Shown here: in pieces, positions 1-6,259 of the stretch | Layout: each line of letters opens with the position of its first letter | Numbering within the stretch: position 1 is the first letter of the stretch | NCBI GenBank assembly: GCA_002432025.1 | Contig: DJFE01000016.1 | Coordinates: forward strand, 328-7,897 | Length of the DNA stretch: 7,570 bases | Source of the DNA: Candidatus Avelusimicrobium stercoris | Lineage (GTDB): Bacteria > Elusimicrobiota > Elusimicrobia > Elusimicrobiales > Elusimicrobiaceae | Reading direction: 5' to 3' | The notes under the pieces: generated by a model | The model's input: the letters and a program-made list of their open reading frames with translations, nothing else | Told to the model about the DNA's origin: nothing | Database searches by the model: none | Program-made: the position numbers and the translations under genes

Positions 1-120
1 AAGTCCTGCGGACGGCTTACCTTTTCCCCCTCTTTTGGCTAATGGAACCACACTGTTTTGGCAATGTCGCAAACAAACGAAACGGCATCAATAAAAAAAT
101 AAGGCTGTTATAAAATTGAG
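1..120. other. Intergenic stretch without recognisable gene
   Basis: All three plus-strand frames hit stops within about 115 bases (TAA at 40-42, in the CATCAATAA context near 90, and in TTATAA near 110). None of the short readings resembles a known protein, so I see no 3' end of an upstream gene. There is an AT-rich tract with TATAA near 109-113 that could be a -10, but no gene follows it. The stretch ends where the GTCAT repeat cluster begins. Confidence 0.5.
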
Positions 121-194
121 GTCATTCTGAACTGGCGGCCCGCAGGGTTTTCATAATCTACTGCTTGGGCAGTTGGTCGTTTATAAAAATAAAA

Positions 195-230
195 GTCATA
201 CTGGAAGGTTTCTGTCCAGTATCCGTTGTT
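195..230 (+). repeat. GTCAT palindromic unit A
   Basis: The unit opens with GTCAT. It has perfect 7-bp arms ATACTGG (198-204) and CCAGTAT (216-222) around the 11-nt loop AAGGTTTCTGT, and ends ATCCGTTGTT. The same loop, base for base, is found with a different stem in unit F inside the prepilin gene. Confidence 0.8.
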
Positions 231-244
231 TTCCTCTTTTTGAG

Positions 245-281
245 CAACAACAGATCCTGGACTACAACTTTCCTGGATGAC
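245..281 (-). repeat. GTCAT palindromic unit B
   Basis: Read on the minus strand it opens GTCAT and ends ATCTGTTGTTG. The 7-bp arms (254-260 / 272-278) carry one central A-A mismatch. The loop AAAGTTGTAGT is again 11 nt. It lies tail-to-tail with unit A, whose GTTGTT end faces it, so A and B could fold together into one larger cruciform. Confidence 0.75.
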
Positions 282-305
282 GGCAACAACTACACAATCG
301 GTAGG

Positions 306-328
306 TCCTGAAACAAGTTCAGGATGAC
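306..328 (-). repeat. GTCAT palindromic unit C (short-loop type)
   Basis: Perfect 7-bp arms TCCTGAA (306-312) and TTCAGGA (318-324) flank a 5-nt loop; the minus strand reads GTCATCCTGAACTTGTTTCA. This short-loop type resembles small GTCATCCTGAAC repeats seen in many bacterial genomes, and differs from the 11-nt-loop units around it. Confidence 0.75.
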
Positions 329-346
329 CTCTTTTTTCATAAAGTC

Positions 347-382
347 GTCATTCCCGAAGCTCGTAGTCGGGAATCCGTTGTT
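347..382 (+). repeat. GTCAT palindromic unit D
   Basis: It opens GTCAT, has perfect arms ATTCCCGA (350-357) and TCGGGAAT (367-374), and ends ATCCGTTGTT. Counted with 7-bp arms, the loop AAGCTCGTAGT is 11 nt, as in units A, B, F and G. Confidence 0.8.
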
Positions 383-457
383 TGTCGTGGTTGTGCTCTT
401 CCGAAACGCCCATCCACGAACCCTGCGGGCCGCTAATTTAGAATATCCTTTTAATTG

Positions 458-487
458 AAAAGCCCCCGGTTTAACGCCGGGGGTTTT
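458..487 (-). terminator. Rho-independent terminator of hydF (bidirectional)
   Basis: A G+C stem CCCCCGG (463-469) / CCGGGGG (477-483) with a 7-nt loop is flanked by AAAA on the left and TTTT on the right. On the minus strand the hairpin is followed by a short U run, about 35 nt past the hydF stop. The matching T run on the plus strand means it could also stop transcripts coming from the repeat cluster. Confidence 0.85.
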
Positions 488-519
488 CCATTATGTCTGG
501 TTTTAGTCTGTCTTTACGC

Positions 520-1686
520 TTACTTTCTAAATATTTCCGTTACGCGGTTAAAAATACCGTTGCAATAGGCGATTGTCAAACCATAGTTGGAAAGAGCCAC
601 TCCTTTTTCCTTTAAAATATTCAGCCGCCGCATAATCTGCGTGCGCGTTACCATACACCCACCGCATTGTACGGCCAATTTGTAGGTTTGCGCATCGTCC
701 GGCAAGGCATCCAAATTAGCCACCACGGTAAATTGCAATTTTTTGCCCGTGTACTTTTGCAGCCAGTTGGGTATTTTCGTACGGCCGATATCGTCGCACT
801 TGTTTACGCTGTGGGAACAGGACTCCATAATCAGCACCTTGTCGCCGTCCTGCAAGGTATCAATCGCGCGAGTACCCTTTAAATACGCCTCAAAATCCCC
901 CTTTAAGCGTGAAAACAAAATGCTGAAACTCGTCAGCGGGATGGTGGGAGGAACAACGGAACTGACGTATTTAAACGCTTGGGAATCCGTTACCACCAGT
1001 TTGGGCGTATGCGTTTGCAAATAATTACTCAGTTCGCTGTCCTTTAAGCACACCGCCACCGCGCCGATATCAAGCAAGTTGCGTATCGTCTGCACCTGTG
1101 GCAGGATAATGCGTCCCTCGGGCGCAGAAGCGTCAATCGGAATAACCAACACCACCTCGTCCCCGGCGCGGACGTAATCGTCCAACAGTACCGACTGCGA
1201 ATAGGAACTCTTGGGCAGGTGCTTTTTAATCATATCCAACAGGATAGGCAGTTGCGGTTTTTTGCACGAAAAATCTACGATATCAACACCCGTTATTTGC
1301 ACATCCAATTTATGCAAATCGCTTTTGTTATGCACCAAAAAGAACGGCACCTTGCGCGCGGAGCACAGTTGCATTAAATTTTTATCGTACGAATCTAATT
1401 CGCCCGTGAACACCAAAATCGCCAAATCCACTTGGTCCAACGCTTCGTTCGTGCGGCGGACACGCTGGACGCCCAAGGCGGACGCGTCGTCAATCCCGGC
1501 GGTATCCACCAAGGTTACCGGGCCAATGCCCAAAATTTCAATAATCTTTTTGACGGGGTCCGTCGTCGTCCCCGGGTGGGCGGCCACGACGGAGACTTCC
1601 TGCCCCGTCAGGGCGTTAATCAAGGAACTTTTGCCCACGTTCATTTTTCCAAAAATGCCGATATGCGGCCTGTTTACTTTTACCAT
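520..1686 (-). CDS. hydF: [FeFe]-hydrogenase H-cluster maturation GTPase HydF
   Basis: HydF is the cytoplasmic scaffold and carrier that receives the 2Fe precursor built by HydE and HydG and delivers it to apo-[FeFe] hydrogenase. In the 388-residue reading, the Era/TrmE-like GTPase domain shows the P-loop GKMNVGKS (13-20), PGTTTDP (38-44), DTAG (61-64) and NKSD (120-123). The C-terminal cluster domain has C290-x-H292 and C341-G-G-C344. The residue before CGGC is Gln340, where many HydF proteins have His. I chose the ATG at 1686 because it gives MVKVNRPHIGIFG, matching family N-termini; an in-frame TTG at 1737 would add 17 unlikely residues. There is no clear Shine-Dalgarno; TATAAT lies 7 nt upstream, suggesting a leaderless mRNA. 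It is divergent from the isoprenoid operon, and hydE and hydG are not in the window. Identification is secure. Confidence 0.96.
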   Translation of the reverse strand: MVKVNRPHIGIFGKMNVGKSSLINALTGQEVSVVAAHPGTTTDPVKKIIEILGIGPVTLVDTAGIDDASALGVQRVRRTNEALDQVDLAILVFTGELDSYDKNLMQLCSARKVPFFLVHNKSDLHKLDVQITGVDIVDFSCKKPQLPILLDMIKKHLPKSSYSQSVLLDDYVRAGDEVVLVIPIDASAPEGRIILPQVQTIRNLLDIGAVAVCLKDSELSNYLQTHTPKLVVTDSQAFKYVSSVVPPTIPLTSFSILFSRLKGDFEAYLKGTRAIDTLQDGDKVLIMESCSHSVNKCDDIGRTKIPNWLQKYTGKKLQFTVVANLDALPDDAQTYKLAVQCGGCMVTRTQIMRRLNILKEKGVALSNYGLTIAYCNGIFNRVTEIFRK

Positions 1687-1693
1687 AATAGGA

Positions 1694-1699
1694 ATTATA
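1694..1699 (-). promoter_or_regulatory. Candidate hydF -10 box, leaderless arrangement
   Basis: The minus strand reads TATAAT, then 7 nt (TCCTATT), then the hydF ATG at 1686. A start site 7 nt after the -10 would be the A of the ATG. The best 17-nt-spaced -35 candidate (GGACAG) is weak. Confidence 0.5.
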
Positions 1700-1744
1700 A
1701 TATTTTTCCCCCACCGCTGTCCGTGCGGCGGGCTCAATATAAGG

Positions 1745-1750
1745 TATAAT
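1745..1750 (+). promoter_or_regulatory. Candidate -10 box of the ispA-dxs-LOG operon
   Basis: A perfect TATAAT lies 31 nt before the ispA ATG in the short divergent spacer shared with hydF. No good -35 is visible at 16-18 nt spacing. The weak Shine-Dalgarno GAGG (1770-1773) lies 8 nt before the ATG. Confidence 0.4.
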
Positions 1751-1781
1751 AAAATAAAGTCCGTACCACGAGGTTATTACT

Positions 1782-2792
1782 ATGAATAAGTTTGACGTGT
1801 ATCTAAAAGACCGTGCCAAGTTGGTGGAAAAAAATCTTTCCAAATATATTTCCAAAATCAAAAACTCTCCTAAAATTTTGACCGACGCAATGGATTATTC
1901 CTTGGAAGCCGGCGGCAAGCGCGTGCGCCCTATTTTGCTTATGGCCACCGCCGAAGCGTTTGGCAAAAAAGCGGCCGATGTAATGCCCGCAGCCTGCGCC
2001 GTGGAAATGCTGCACACCTATTCTTTAATCCACGACGATTTGCCGTCTATGGACAACGATTCCTTGCGCCGCGGCAAACCCACCAACCACAAAGTATTCG
2101 GCGAGGACCTTTCCTTATTGGCGGGTGATGCGCTTTTAACGTATGTGTTTGAAGTGTTTGCGCAAAACGGCAAGGTAAAGGCCATCGGCGCGGAAAATAC
2201 TTTAAACGCGCTAATGAACTTTGCCAACTGCGCCGGGGCCTCGGGTATGGTCGGCGGGCAAGTGGCCGACGTATATGCCGAAGGGATGGGCGCCGCCGAT
2301 GCGGCCAGCACGAGAGCGGACAAAATCCGAAAAATTTCTAAACCGCTTGCGGATAAATCCCTGCACTATTTTATGCTCCCCGCCACGGTTAAGGAAACCA
2401 CGCCTGAAACCATTTTAAACTACATCCACGCCAACAAAACGGGTGCGTTAATCCGCGGCAGCGTGGAAACGGGCGCCTTGTTGGCCGGAGCCAAAGGCAG
2501 CGATTTAACCTTGATTAAAAAGTACGCCAACTGTATCGGTCTCGTATTCCAAATTGTGGACGATATTTTGGACGTTACGGCCTCTGCCAAGCAGTTGGGC
2601 AAATCTAACAGCGACAAGGAAAACGGCAAACTGACCTTCGTCAGCCTGTACGGATTAGAGGGCAGCCGCAAGCACGCGCAGTTGTTAATCGCTAACGCGC
2701 AAAAAGCCTTGAACGCGCTCAAAAACGTCAAAAAGAAAAACCTATGGCCGCTGTACGAAATGGCGGAATTTTTCAAAACCAGAACGTATTAA
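1782..2792 (+). CDS. ispA: Short-chain polyprenyl diphosphate synthase (FPP/GGPP synthase-like)
   Basis: A trans-prenyltransferase that adds isopentenyl diphosphate units to an allylic diphosphate, probably giving C15 or C20 products for quinone, undecaprenyl or other prenyl lipids. Seen in order: GGKRVRP (44-50), the first Asp-rich motif DDLPSMD (85-91) with the two-residue insertion of bacterial FPP synthases, LRRGKPT (95-101), KTGALI (219-224) and the second Asp-rich motif FQIVDDILD (256-264). At 336 residues it is longer than the usual roughly 300. The extra length lies between GGQ (158-160) and YIHANKTGALI, where about 36 additional residues occur compared with E. coli IspA as I remember it. 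Product length cannot be read safely from sequence. The stop overlaps the dxs ribosome site, so the two are cotranscribed. Family is certain, symbol moderately so. Confidence 0.9.
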   Translation: MNKFDVYLKDRAKLVEKNLSKYISKIKNSPKILTDAMDYSLEAGGKRVRPILLMATAEAFGKKAADVMPAACAVEMLHTYSLIHDDLPSMDNDSLRRGKPTNHKVFGEDLSLLAGDALLTYVFEVFAQNGKVKAIGAENTLNALMNFANCAGASGMVGGQVADVYAEGMGAADAASTRADKIRKISKPLADKSLHYFMLPATVKETTPETILNYIHANKTGALIRGSVETGALLAGAKGSDLTLIKKYANCIGLVFQIVDDILDVTASAKQLGKSNSDKENGKLTFVSLYGLEGSRKHAQLLIANAQKALNALKNVKKKNLWPLYEMAEFFKTRTY

Positions 2793-2796
2793 GGAG
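2791..2796 (+). promoter_or_regulatory. dxs ribosome binding site (decides start)
   Basis: AAGGAG, 4 nt before the ATG at 2801, overlaps the ispA stop codon (2790-2792). It fixes the dxs start at 2801 against a longer in-frame reading from 2744 that would run inside ispA. Confidence 0.85.
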
Positions 2797-2800
2797 TAAT

Positions 2801-4654
2801 ATGAAAGTTCTCCCCAGTATTCAAAGTCCGCACGATTTACGCTTAATTAAAAAAGAACTCCTGCCCACATTGTGCGAGGAATTGCGCCAAGTAATTATAG
2901 AAACCGCCAGCCACAACGGCGGGCACTTGGGTTCCAGTTTGGGCGCGGTGGAAATCATCACGGCCCTGCACTATGTCTTTAACACGCCCGAGGATAAAAT
3001 CGTGTTTGACACGGGCCACCAAGCCTATGCGCACAAATTGCTCACGGGCCGCCAAAAGGAATTTGCCACGATCCGCACGCAAAACGGCCTTAGCGGATTT
3101 CCCAAACGCACGGAAAGTGAATACGACACTTTCGGCGCGGGGCACGCCTCCACGGCTATTTCCGCCGCGCTGGGGCTGGCTATCGCGCGCGACCAACGCA
3201 AGGAAAAAAACAAAGTAATTGCGGTGGTGGGCGACGGATGTTTGACAGGCGGTATGGCGTATGAAGCAATGCAAAACGCGGGCCTGCTGCGCACGGATAT
3301 GCTGGTTATTTTAAACGATAACCAGATGTTTATCTCCCAGCGTGTCGGCGCGTTAGGAAAGGCGCTTACCAAACTGCTGACCACCAAATATGTACAACTG
3401 GCCGAAGAAAAAGCCACCAACTTTTTAAAACGCTTTGACGAGTTGGGCAACAACGCGGCTAAACTCGCCAAGCGGGCGCGCTCTATCCTGTTTCCCGGTA
3501 CGCTGTTTGAGGAAATGGGCTTCCGTTATTTTGGCCCGGTAAACGGGAACGACATTAACGAAATGATTGAAGTGCTGGAAAATTTAAAGGACGTAAAGGG
3601 CCCGGTAATGCTGCACGTAGTTACCAAAAAAGGCAAAGGCTATAAGCCCGCAGAGGAAAAGCCGACCAAGTTCCACGGTATCGGTATTTTTGACGTGGAA
3701 ACGGGCGACTCCTTGGGCAAATCTTCCGCCCTTACGTTTACAAAAGCATTTTCCAACGCGCTTTTGAAACTGGCGGAAAAGGACCCCTCCATTGCCGCCA
3801 TTACCGCCGCAATGCCCGAGGGGACGGGATTAGACGCGTTCCGCGACAAATTCCCCTCCCGCTATTTTGACGTAGGCATTGCCGAGGAACACGCGGCCAC
3901 CTTTGCGGCCGGACTTGCGGCAGGCGGCGTAAAGCCTATTGTCGCGCTCTATTCCACCTTTGTCCAGCGTTGCTACGACCAGATTTTGCACGATATTTGC
4001 TTGCAAAAACTGCCCGTTGTGTTTGCGCTGGACCGTGCGGGGCTGGTGGGTGAAGACGGCCCCACGCACCACGGCGTGTTTGATTTAAGTTTCCTGCGCG
4101 ACATCCCGAATTTGATTTTGGCCGCCCCGGCGGACGAAAACGAAATGCAGCATATGCTTAAAACCGCCTTTGACGCAAAAGCCCCCTTTGTGCTGCGCTA
4201 TCCGCGCGGAGCGGGCTTCGGCGTGAAATTAGACGACGAACCCCAAGATTTGCCTATCGGCAAGGGCGTATGGCTAAAAAAAGGCAAGGATGTTACCATT
4301 TTGGCCATTGGCAACCGCGTGCACCCAGCAGTAGCGGCGGCCGAAGCGCTTAAAAAGCATAAAATTGACTGCGGAGTCGTCAATATGCGCTTTGTAAAGC
4401 CGTTGGATACGCAACTGATTGACGAAGCCTTAAAGGTTTCCAAGCATTTGGTTACCGTGGAAGACAATATGCTGGCGGGCGGTTTTGGCTCGGCCGTGGC
4501 CGAATATCTGGCCGACAAACAGGCCAATTTCAAACTCCTGCGCCTGGGCATAGGCGACGAATTTGTGGAGCACGGCAAGGTGGCTAACTTGTTTGACAAG
4601 TTGGGCCTCAATGCCGAACAGATGACGGACCATATTTTAAAATGGATAAAGTGA
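2801..4654 (+). CDS. dxs: 1-deoxy-D-xylulose-5-phosphate synthase
   Basis: A thiamine-diphosphate enzyme that condenses pyruvate with glyceraldehyde 3-phosphate to DXP, the entry step of the MEP isoprenoid pathway and also a precursor route to thiamine and pyridoxal. The 617-residue length is normal. Visible landmarks are GGHLGSSLG (40-48, active-site His42), FDTGHQAYAHKLLTGR (69-84), the ThDP/Mg motif GDGCLTGG (144-151) ending with N172, the acid-base Glu362 in GIAEEHAA (359-366), and DRAGLVGEDGPTHHGVFD (411-428) with the substrate-binding His423. The C-terminal transketolase domain contains VTVEDNMLAGGFGSAV (551-566). It follows ispA by 8 nt and precedes the LOG gene by 7 nt, so a single transcript is likely. 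Nothing looks damaged. Confidence 0.97.
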   Translation: MKVLPSIQSPHDLRLIKKELLPTLCEELRQVIIETASHNGGHLGSSLGAVEIITALHYVFNTPEDKIVFDTGHQAYAHKLLTGRQKEFATIRTQNGLSGFPKRTESEYDTFGAGHASTAISAALGLAIARDQRKEKNKVIAVVGDGCLTGGMAYEAMQNAGLLRTDMLVILNDNQMFISQRVGALGKALTKLLTTKYVQLAEEKATNFLKRFDELGNNAAKLAKRARSILFPGTLFEEMGFRYFGPVNGNDINEMIEVLENLKDVKGPVMLHVVTKKGKGYKPAEEKPTKFHGIGIFDVETGDSLGKSSALTFTKAFSNALLKLAEKDPSIAAITAAMPEGTGLDAFRDKFPSRYFDVGIAEEHAATFAAGLAAGGVKPIVALYSTFVQRCYDQILHDICLQKLPVVFALDRAGLVGEDGPTHHGVFDLSFLRDIPNLILAAPADENEMQHMLKTAFDAKAPFVLRYPRGAGFGVKLDDEPQDLPIGKGVWLKKGKDVTILAIGNRVHPAVAAAEALKKHKIDCGVVNMRFVKPLDTQLIDEALKVSKHLVTVEDNMLAGGFGSAVAEYLADKQANFKLLRLGIGDEFVEHGKVANLFDKLGLNAEQMTDHILKWIK

Positions 4655-4657
4655 GGA
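4653..4657 (+). promoter_or_regulatory. Ribosome binding site of the LOG gene
   Basis: GAGGA overlaps the dxs stop (TGA at 4652-4654) and lies 4 nt before the ATG at 4662. This close arrangement favours translational coupling with dxs. Confidence 0.7.
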
Positions 4658-4661
4658 CTTT

Positions 4662-5480
4662 ATGACTACCAAAGAACAACAAGCCATTGAGCACGAAGAT
4701 TCTTATATTAAAGCGTATGAAGATATTGCGCTTTTGAAGAAGGACATTATGCGCCCCGTGCGTATGGAATTAGAGGTAATGAAGCCGGAAATTTACCTCC
4801 GCCATTTCAACGTAACCGATACGGTGGTTTGCTTTGGCAGCGCGCGCGTGCGCGAGGAAAAGGATGCGTCCGCCAAACTCAAATCCGCCAAGGAAGCCCT
4901 TGCCAAAGACCCGTCTGACAAAAATTTGCAAAACCGCGTGTACGAAGCCGAAGGTTTGGCTAAACTTTCCAAGTATTACGACGAAGCGCGCAAATTCGCC
5001 AAAATCGTGGTACAGCACGCCGGCGACCGCTTTGCCGTGGTTACAGGCGGTGGCCCGGGCTTAATGGAAGCCGCCAACCGTGGGGCCTTTGAAAACGGAG
5101 GGAGAAGTATCGGTATGAACATCACCCTGCCGCACGAACAGCACCCCAATCCGTACATCACCAAAAATTTGGCGTTTTTGTTCCACTACTTTGCCATCCG
5201 CAAACTGCATTTGGTAATGCGCGCCAAAGCCTTTGTGGTGTTCCCCGGCGGGTTCGGAACGTTTGACGAACTGTTTGAAATTTTAACGCTTGTTAAAACG
5301 GGCAAAAAGCAGGAAATCCCGATAGTCTTAGTGGGCAAAGAGTTCTGGAATACGGTAGTTAATATTCCGGGCTTGGCCTCCTACGGCGTGATTTCGCCCG
5401 AAGAAGCCGAAGCCTGCGCCACGGTGGAAACTGCCGAAGAAGCCTGGGATATCATCGCCAAGTTCTACAAAATTAAATAA
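4662..5480 (+). CDS. LOG/TIGR00730-family nucleotide 5'-monophosphate phosphoribohydrolase
   Basis: A Rossmann-fold protein of the family once called lysine decarboxylase-like. Characterised members (LOG) hydrolyse N6-substituted or plain purine nucleotide monophosphates, releasing the base and ribose 5-phosphate. Seen: VVTGGGPGLMEAANRGA (126-142), IRKLHLVMRAKAFVVFPGG (179-197) and the signature PGGFGTFDE (195-203) with the catalytic-type Arg187 and Glu203. At 272 residues it belongs to the longer subgroup: about 50 residues precede the first beta strand (VVCFGSARV), and a charged, probably helical segment (65-115) sits between strand 1 and the GGGPG loop. It is the last gene of the ispA-dxs operon and is followed by a strong terminator. 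The natural substrate is unknown; isopentenyl-AMP would fit the context but is inference. Confidence 0.9.
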   Translation: MTTKEQQAIEHEDSYIKAYEDIALLKKDIMRPVRMELEVMKPEIYLRHFNVTDTVVCFGSARVREEKDASAKLKSAKEALAKDPSDKNLQNRVYEAEGLAKLSKYYDEARKFAKIVVQHAGDRFAVVTGGGPGLMEAANRGAFENGGRSIGMNITLPHEQHPNPYITKNLAFLFHYFAIRKLHLVMRAKAFVVFPGGFGTFDELFEILTLVKTGKKQEIPIVLVGKEFWNTVVNIPGLASYGVISPEEAEACATVETAEEAWDIIAKFYKIK

Positions 5481-5495
5481 CGCTCAAAAGTGTGC

Positions 5496-5526
5496 AAAAA
5501 GCCCCGCCAAATCGCGGGGCTTTTTT
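5496..5526 (+). terminator. Bidirectional rho-independent terminator
   Basis: Stem GCCCCGC (5501-5507) / GCGGGGC (5514-5520) with a 6-nt loop, preceded by AAAAA and followed by TTTTTT. It ends the ispA-dxs-LOG operon 16 nt past the LOG stop. Read on the minus strand it also ends in a T run, so it can terminate the convergent unit that finishes at 5555. Confidence 0.93.
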
Positions 5527-5554
5527 ATGGGGTGAAGAAACCATTAAATAGTAA

Positions 5555-6196
5555 TTAACTGTCATATATCTTTGAAAAAGGCATTTTTGCCATTGATGAT
5601 TTACTATGCCACAATTTCCGCGTTGCCTTAATAGCAGAGTTCACATATTCTTTACTCAAATTTTTATAGTTTATTTCTTCATCACGTTCCCTGTGATAAT
5701 TTTCATAATAAAATTTTGCTAATTTCGTATCATTATTGAGTAGGCAAATATTGGTGGCATCCAAGCCGAACCTTGCATATTTTTGTTCTTTAAATTTTTC
5801 TATATATGATAGCATCCACCTTTTTGCAAATTCGGGGTCTCTCAATTTTCTATAAAATAATATTTCTGCTTTTGCCATATTTGCCAAATTTAGTATTTCA
5901 TTTCTAAATTGGGTTTCATCCTTATATTCTACGAACTTGCCATATCTGGCGGCGGGTTGTCTTGAAAAAGCAAAACATAAAACGTCCGGTTGCTTATCCC
6001 CCCACAAAAAAGTTAAACCTATATTTAGATAAGTTCCTTTGTCCCAATTTGACGGTTGAAATTCCACTACCGTAAAAAAATAATCATTATCATCTAAATA
6101 TACCCGGGATGTTCCTTTCTGAAACACCCCCAGCGGCAACAAAATTTCCTTACAAACTTGTTTTATAATTTTTGAACAAATATTTTTATCGTCCAT
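5555..6196 (-). CDS. Protein of unknown function, AT-rich gene (possibly DUF4304-like)
   Basis: A 213-residue soluble protein; I see no signal peptide or membrane segment and cannot name a function with confidence. The N-terminal 70 residues (LGVFQKG, RVYLDDNDYFFTVVEFQPSN, YLNIGLTFLWGD) have the rhythm of DUF4304-type domains: a GF-x-K-like opening, then paired beta strands with a Q-x-S/N step and an NLG/NIG strand. This is a weak, by-eye resemblance. The rest is mostly charged and helical with many Tyr, Lys and Arg (AEILFYRKLRDPEFAKRW, FYYENYHRERDEE). The gene is visibly richer in A+T and Lys/Asn/Tyr codons than hydF, dxs or ispA, consistent with recent acquisition. It has no clear Shine-Dalgarno; TATGAT lies 6 nt before the ATG. 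It sits 60 nt after the GNAT stop. Confidence 0.8.
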   Translation of the reverse strand: MDDKNICSKIIKQVCKEILLPLGVFQKGTSRVYLDDNDYFFTVVEFQPSNWDKGTYLNIGLTFLWGDKQPDVLCFAFSRQPAARYGKFVEYKDETQFRNEILNLANMAKAEILFYRKLRDPEFAKRWMLSYIEKFKEQKYARFGLDATNICLLNNDTKLAKFYYENYHRERDEEINYKNLSKEYVNSAIKATRKLWHSKSSMAKMPFSKIYDS

Positions 6197-6202
6197 AGGG
6201 CA

Positions 6203-6208
6203 ATCATA
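6203..6208 (-). promoter_or_regulatory. Candidate -10 box before the unknown gene
   Basis: The minus strand reads TATGAT, 6 nt (TGCCCT), then ATG at 6196. It matches 5 of 6 consensus bases and has the same close spacing as the hydF and GNAT boxes. Confidence 0.35.
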
Positions 6209-6214
6209 AATAAT

Positions 6215-6259
6215 TTATTTTTCTAACTTCATATACAAAAGCGGGTACGGGTTACCTTA
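6215..6259 (-). pseudogene. Detached C-terminal end of the GNAT gene beyond an in-frame TAA
   Basis: In the same frame as the GNAT gene, the 13 codons after its TAA (6259-6257) read GNPYPLLYMKLEK and then TAA at 6217-6215. YjaB-type acetyltransferases usually end with a stretch of this kind (D-D/E-x-G-x-PYPLL-x-hydrophobic), with Gln or Leu at the place of the stop. One C-to-T change, CAA to TAA, explains it. Confidence 0.75.

Larger units (their letters stand above)
121..447. repeat. MITE-like composite repeat cluster bounded by 29-bp inverted repeats
   Basis: Bases 121-149 and 419-447 are inverted copies of each other with 24 of 29 positions matching. The inner 15 bp (GCGGCCCGCAGGGTT at 135-149, its complement at 419-433) match exactly. 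Between them lie four smaller palindromic units in mixed orientation. The left end itself starts with GTCATTCTGAAC, the same opening as the inner units. AATTGA occurs just outside both ends (114-119 and 453-458) but not flush with them, so a target-site duplication is not established. There is no ORF inside. It could be a non-autonomous mobile element, or a pile-up of independent palindrome insertions. Confidence 0.6.

Noticed and set aside
1..120. 3' end of an upstream gene on the plus strand
   Set aside because: All frames stop early and none of the short peptides has a recognisable family end or a terminator behind it.
121..447. CRISPR array or tandem repeat array
   Set aside because: The units differ in orientation, stem sequence and spacing, and there are no equal-length direct repeats with unique spacers.
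111..458. Target-site duplication AATTGA around the repeat cluster
   Set aside because: The two copies are not adjacent to the inverted-repeat ends (1 and 5 nt away), and a 6-bp AT-rich match is expected by chance.
1687..1737. Longer HydF start at a TTG (1737), adding 17 residues
   Set aside because: The extra residues do not resemble HydF N-termini and the TTG has no ribosome site; the ATG at 1686 gives a family-like start.
1211..1789. Plus-strand 192-codon open frame opposite hydF
   Set aside because: It is antisense to a well-conserved GTPase domain, its translation has no recognisable motif, and it crosses the divergent spacer.
2744..2800. Longer Dxs start inside ispA at 2744
   Set aside because: AAGGAG at 2791-2796 directly serves the ATG at 2801, and the extra 19 residues come from ispA coding sequence in another frame.
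6257..6259. TAA reassigned as a sense codon
   Set aside because: hydF, ispA, the LOG gene and the unknown gene all end at TAA in the expected place, so TAA works as stop here.
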